Below are positions 63,504 through 64,000 of a DNA stretch of 64,000 nucleotides, in pieces. Position 1 is the stretch's first letter, and every line of letters begins with the position of its first letter. The stretch is from Cupriavidus plantarum (GTDB lineage Bacteria; Pseudomonadota; Gammaproteobacteria; Burkholderiales; Burkholderiaceae): NCBI RefSeq assembly GCF_905397285.1, contig NZ_CAJPUX010000002.1, forward strand, positions 1,178,001 through 1,242,000. The letters run 5' to 3'. Below the pieces are notes generated by a model. The model was not told the DNA's origin. It did no database searches and was given only the letters and a program-made list of their open reading frames with translations. A program made the translations under genes and the position numbers.

Positions 63504-64000
63504 GATCGTCCTCCTCCGGGAACAAGTGCGGGGCGAACGGGCGCGGATCGACTTCCTTGAACTGGGCGCGTTCGAACTCTTCGCGCATGTGGAAAGGCGC
63601 CGTGCAATCGAAGACGGTCTTGCAGGTGACACCGCGGGCGGGCAGCGCCGGGTTGAAGGCGGGCGTCTGCGAAGGGTCCAGCACGTGACCGTTGATCTTC
63701 GGGAGGAACATCGTCGACGTGTCGCCCTGATAGCGCGTGGTCATGGCCCACATGACGTCGTCGGTGTCGAAGGGGTCGACATCGGTGTCGACCAGGATAA
63801 TGTGCTTCAGCTCCGAATACACGCCCAGCGCGATGATCGCGGCCTGGCGCGCGCGGCCGTCGTCGTAGGCGGACCGCTTGTTGACCTGAAGCACCGCGAG
63901 CAGCTTGCCGCCACCCGCCGTATGCGCGTACACCTGCCTGAGAAATCCCGGCATCGCGGCTTCCACCGCGTTATAAATGCTGGCTTCGGTCGGAATACCG
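63496..64000 (-). CDS. UbiD-family decarboxylase, C-terminal part (cut by window edge)
   Basis: Only the last 167 codons are present; the gene continues past 64000. The visible part reads IPTEASIYNAVE, LLAVLQVNKRSAYDDGRARQAAIIALG, ILVDTDVDPFDTDDVMWAMTTRYQ, and NPALPARGVTCKTVFDCTAPF, all characteristic of UbiD enzymes that decarboxylate aromatic or heteroaromatic acids with prenylated FMN. The DCTAPF ending recalls the pyrrole/furan carboxylate decarboxylase branch (HudA/HmfF) more than UbiD of ubiquinone synthesis, but that is from memory. Its partner UbiX follows directly. Confidence 0.9.
   Translation of the reverse strand, partial: GIPTEASIYNAVEAAMPGFLRQVYAHTAGGGKLLAVLQVNKRSAYDDGRARQAAIIALGVYSELKHIILVDTDVDPFDTDDVMWAMTTRYQGDTSTMFLPKINGHVLDPSQTPAFNPALPARGVTCKTVFDCTAPFHMREEFERAQFKEVDPRPFAPHLFPEEDDHV

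Overview
The window is a high-GC stretch of a beta-proteobacterial chromosome or megaplasmid, most likely Burkholderiaceae (Cupriavidus/Ralstonia-like). Three things point there: a complete furoate catabolic cluster in the gene order I recall for Cupriavidus basilensis hmfABCDE, a chrBA chromate pair, and two hrpII/PIP-type promoters of the kind read by HrpB/HrpX-family type III regulators. No rRNA, tRNA, CRISPR array or intact insertion sequence was seen. The taxonomic call is inference.

Layout. 0-8 kb: an orphan FixJ-type response regulator, a MocR regulator, a small lipoprotein and a large autotransporter. 8-11.4 kb: a peroxide/hydrolase group (cupin, Ohr, alpha/beta-hydrolase, DUF6130-like protein, MarR) beside a decayed AhpD-like gene. 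11.7-15.4 kb: a three-gene operon of an amino-acid-type adenylation enzyme, a stand-alone carrier protein and a fused pair of degenerate alpha/beta-hydrolases. 16.2-19.2 kb: a translationally coupled operon (GbsR-like regulator, DCC thiol protein, membrane protein, membrane-epimerase fusion) with a readable promoter and operator. 19.4-25.2 kb: small genes, a GlxA-type remnant, a Fur-controlled TonB siderophore receptor, a glycosyltransferase and msrA.

25.2-27 kb: a PIP-box-driven amidohydrolase-fold protein with a disordered N-terminus, a candidate type III effector. 27.1-36.6 kb: the hmf cluster (LysR, Mo-dependent furoyl-CoA dehydrogenase, furoyl-CoA synthetase, 2-oxoglutaroyl-CoA hydrolase, MFS transporter), taking 2-furoate to 2-oxoglutarate. 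36.6-41.6 kb: regulator/enzyme pairs with clear palindromic operators (LysR/SDR, MarR-GNAT, RidA, MarR/SDR). 41.7-43.9 kb: chrB-chrA behind a perfect 16-bp palindrome.

44-50 kb: a DUF4397 lipoprotein and a scavenging unit (MFS, LysR, porin, M20 amidohydrolase). 50.3-57.7 kb: a PAP2-type phosphatase lipoprotein with autotransporter-type repeats, a CBS protein and diguanylate cyclase, a zinc alcohol dehydrogenase with a tail-anchored protein, and an acyltransferase. 57.7-61 kb: a 1077-residue orphan protein behind a second perfect PIP box, the other candidate effector. 61-64 kb: a ModA-like binding protein, a LysR regulator and a UbiX/UbiD decarboxylase pair cut by the window edge. That pair could feed furan acids into the hmf pathway.

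The most novel items are the two PIP-box genes lying away from any visible type III apparatus, and the adenylation/carrier/fused-hydrolase module. A third, smaller oddity is a recurring habit of short tandem repeats, mostly 12 bp, at the ends of coding sequences.
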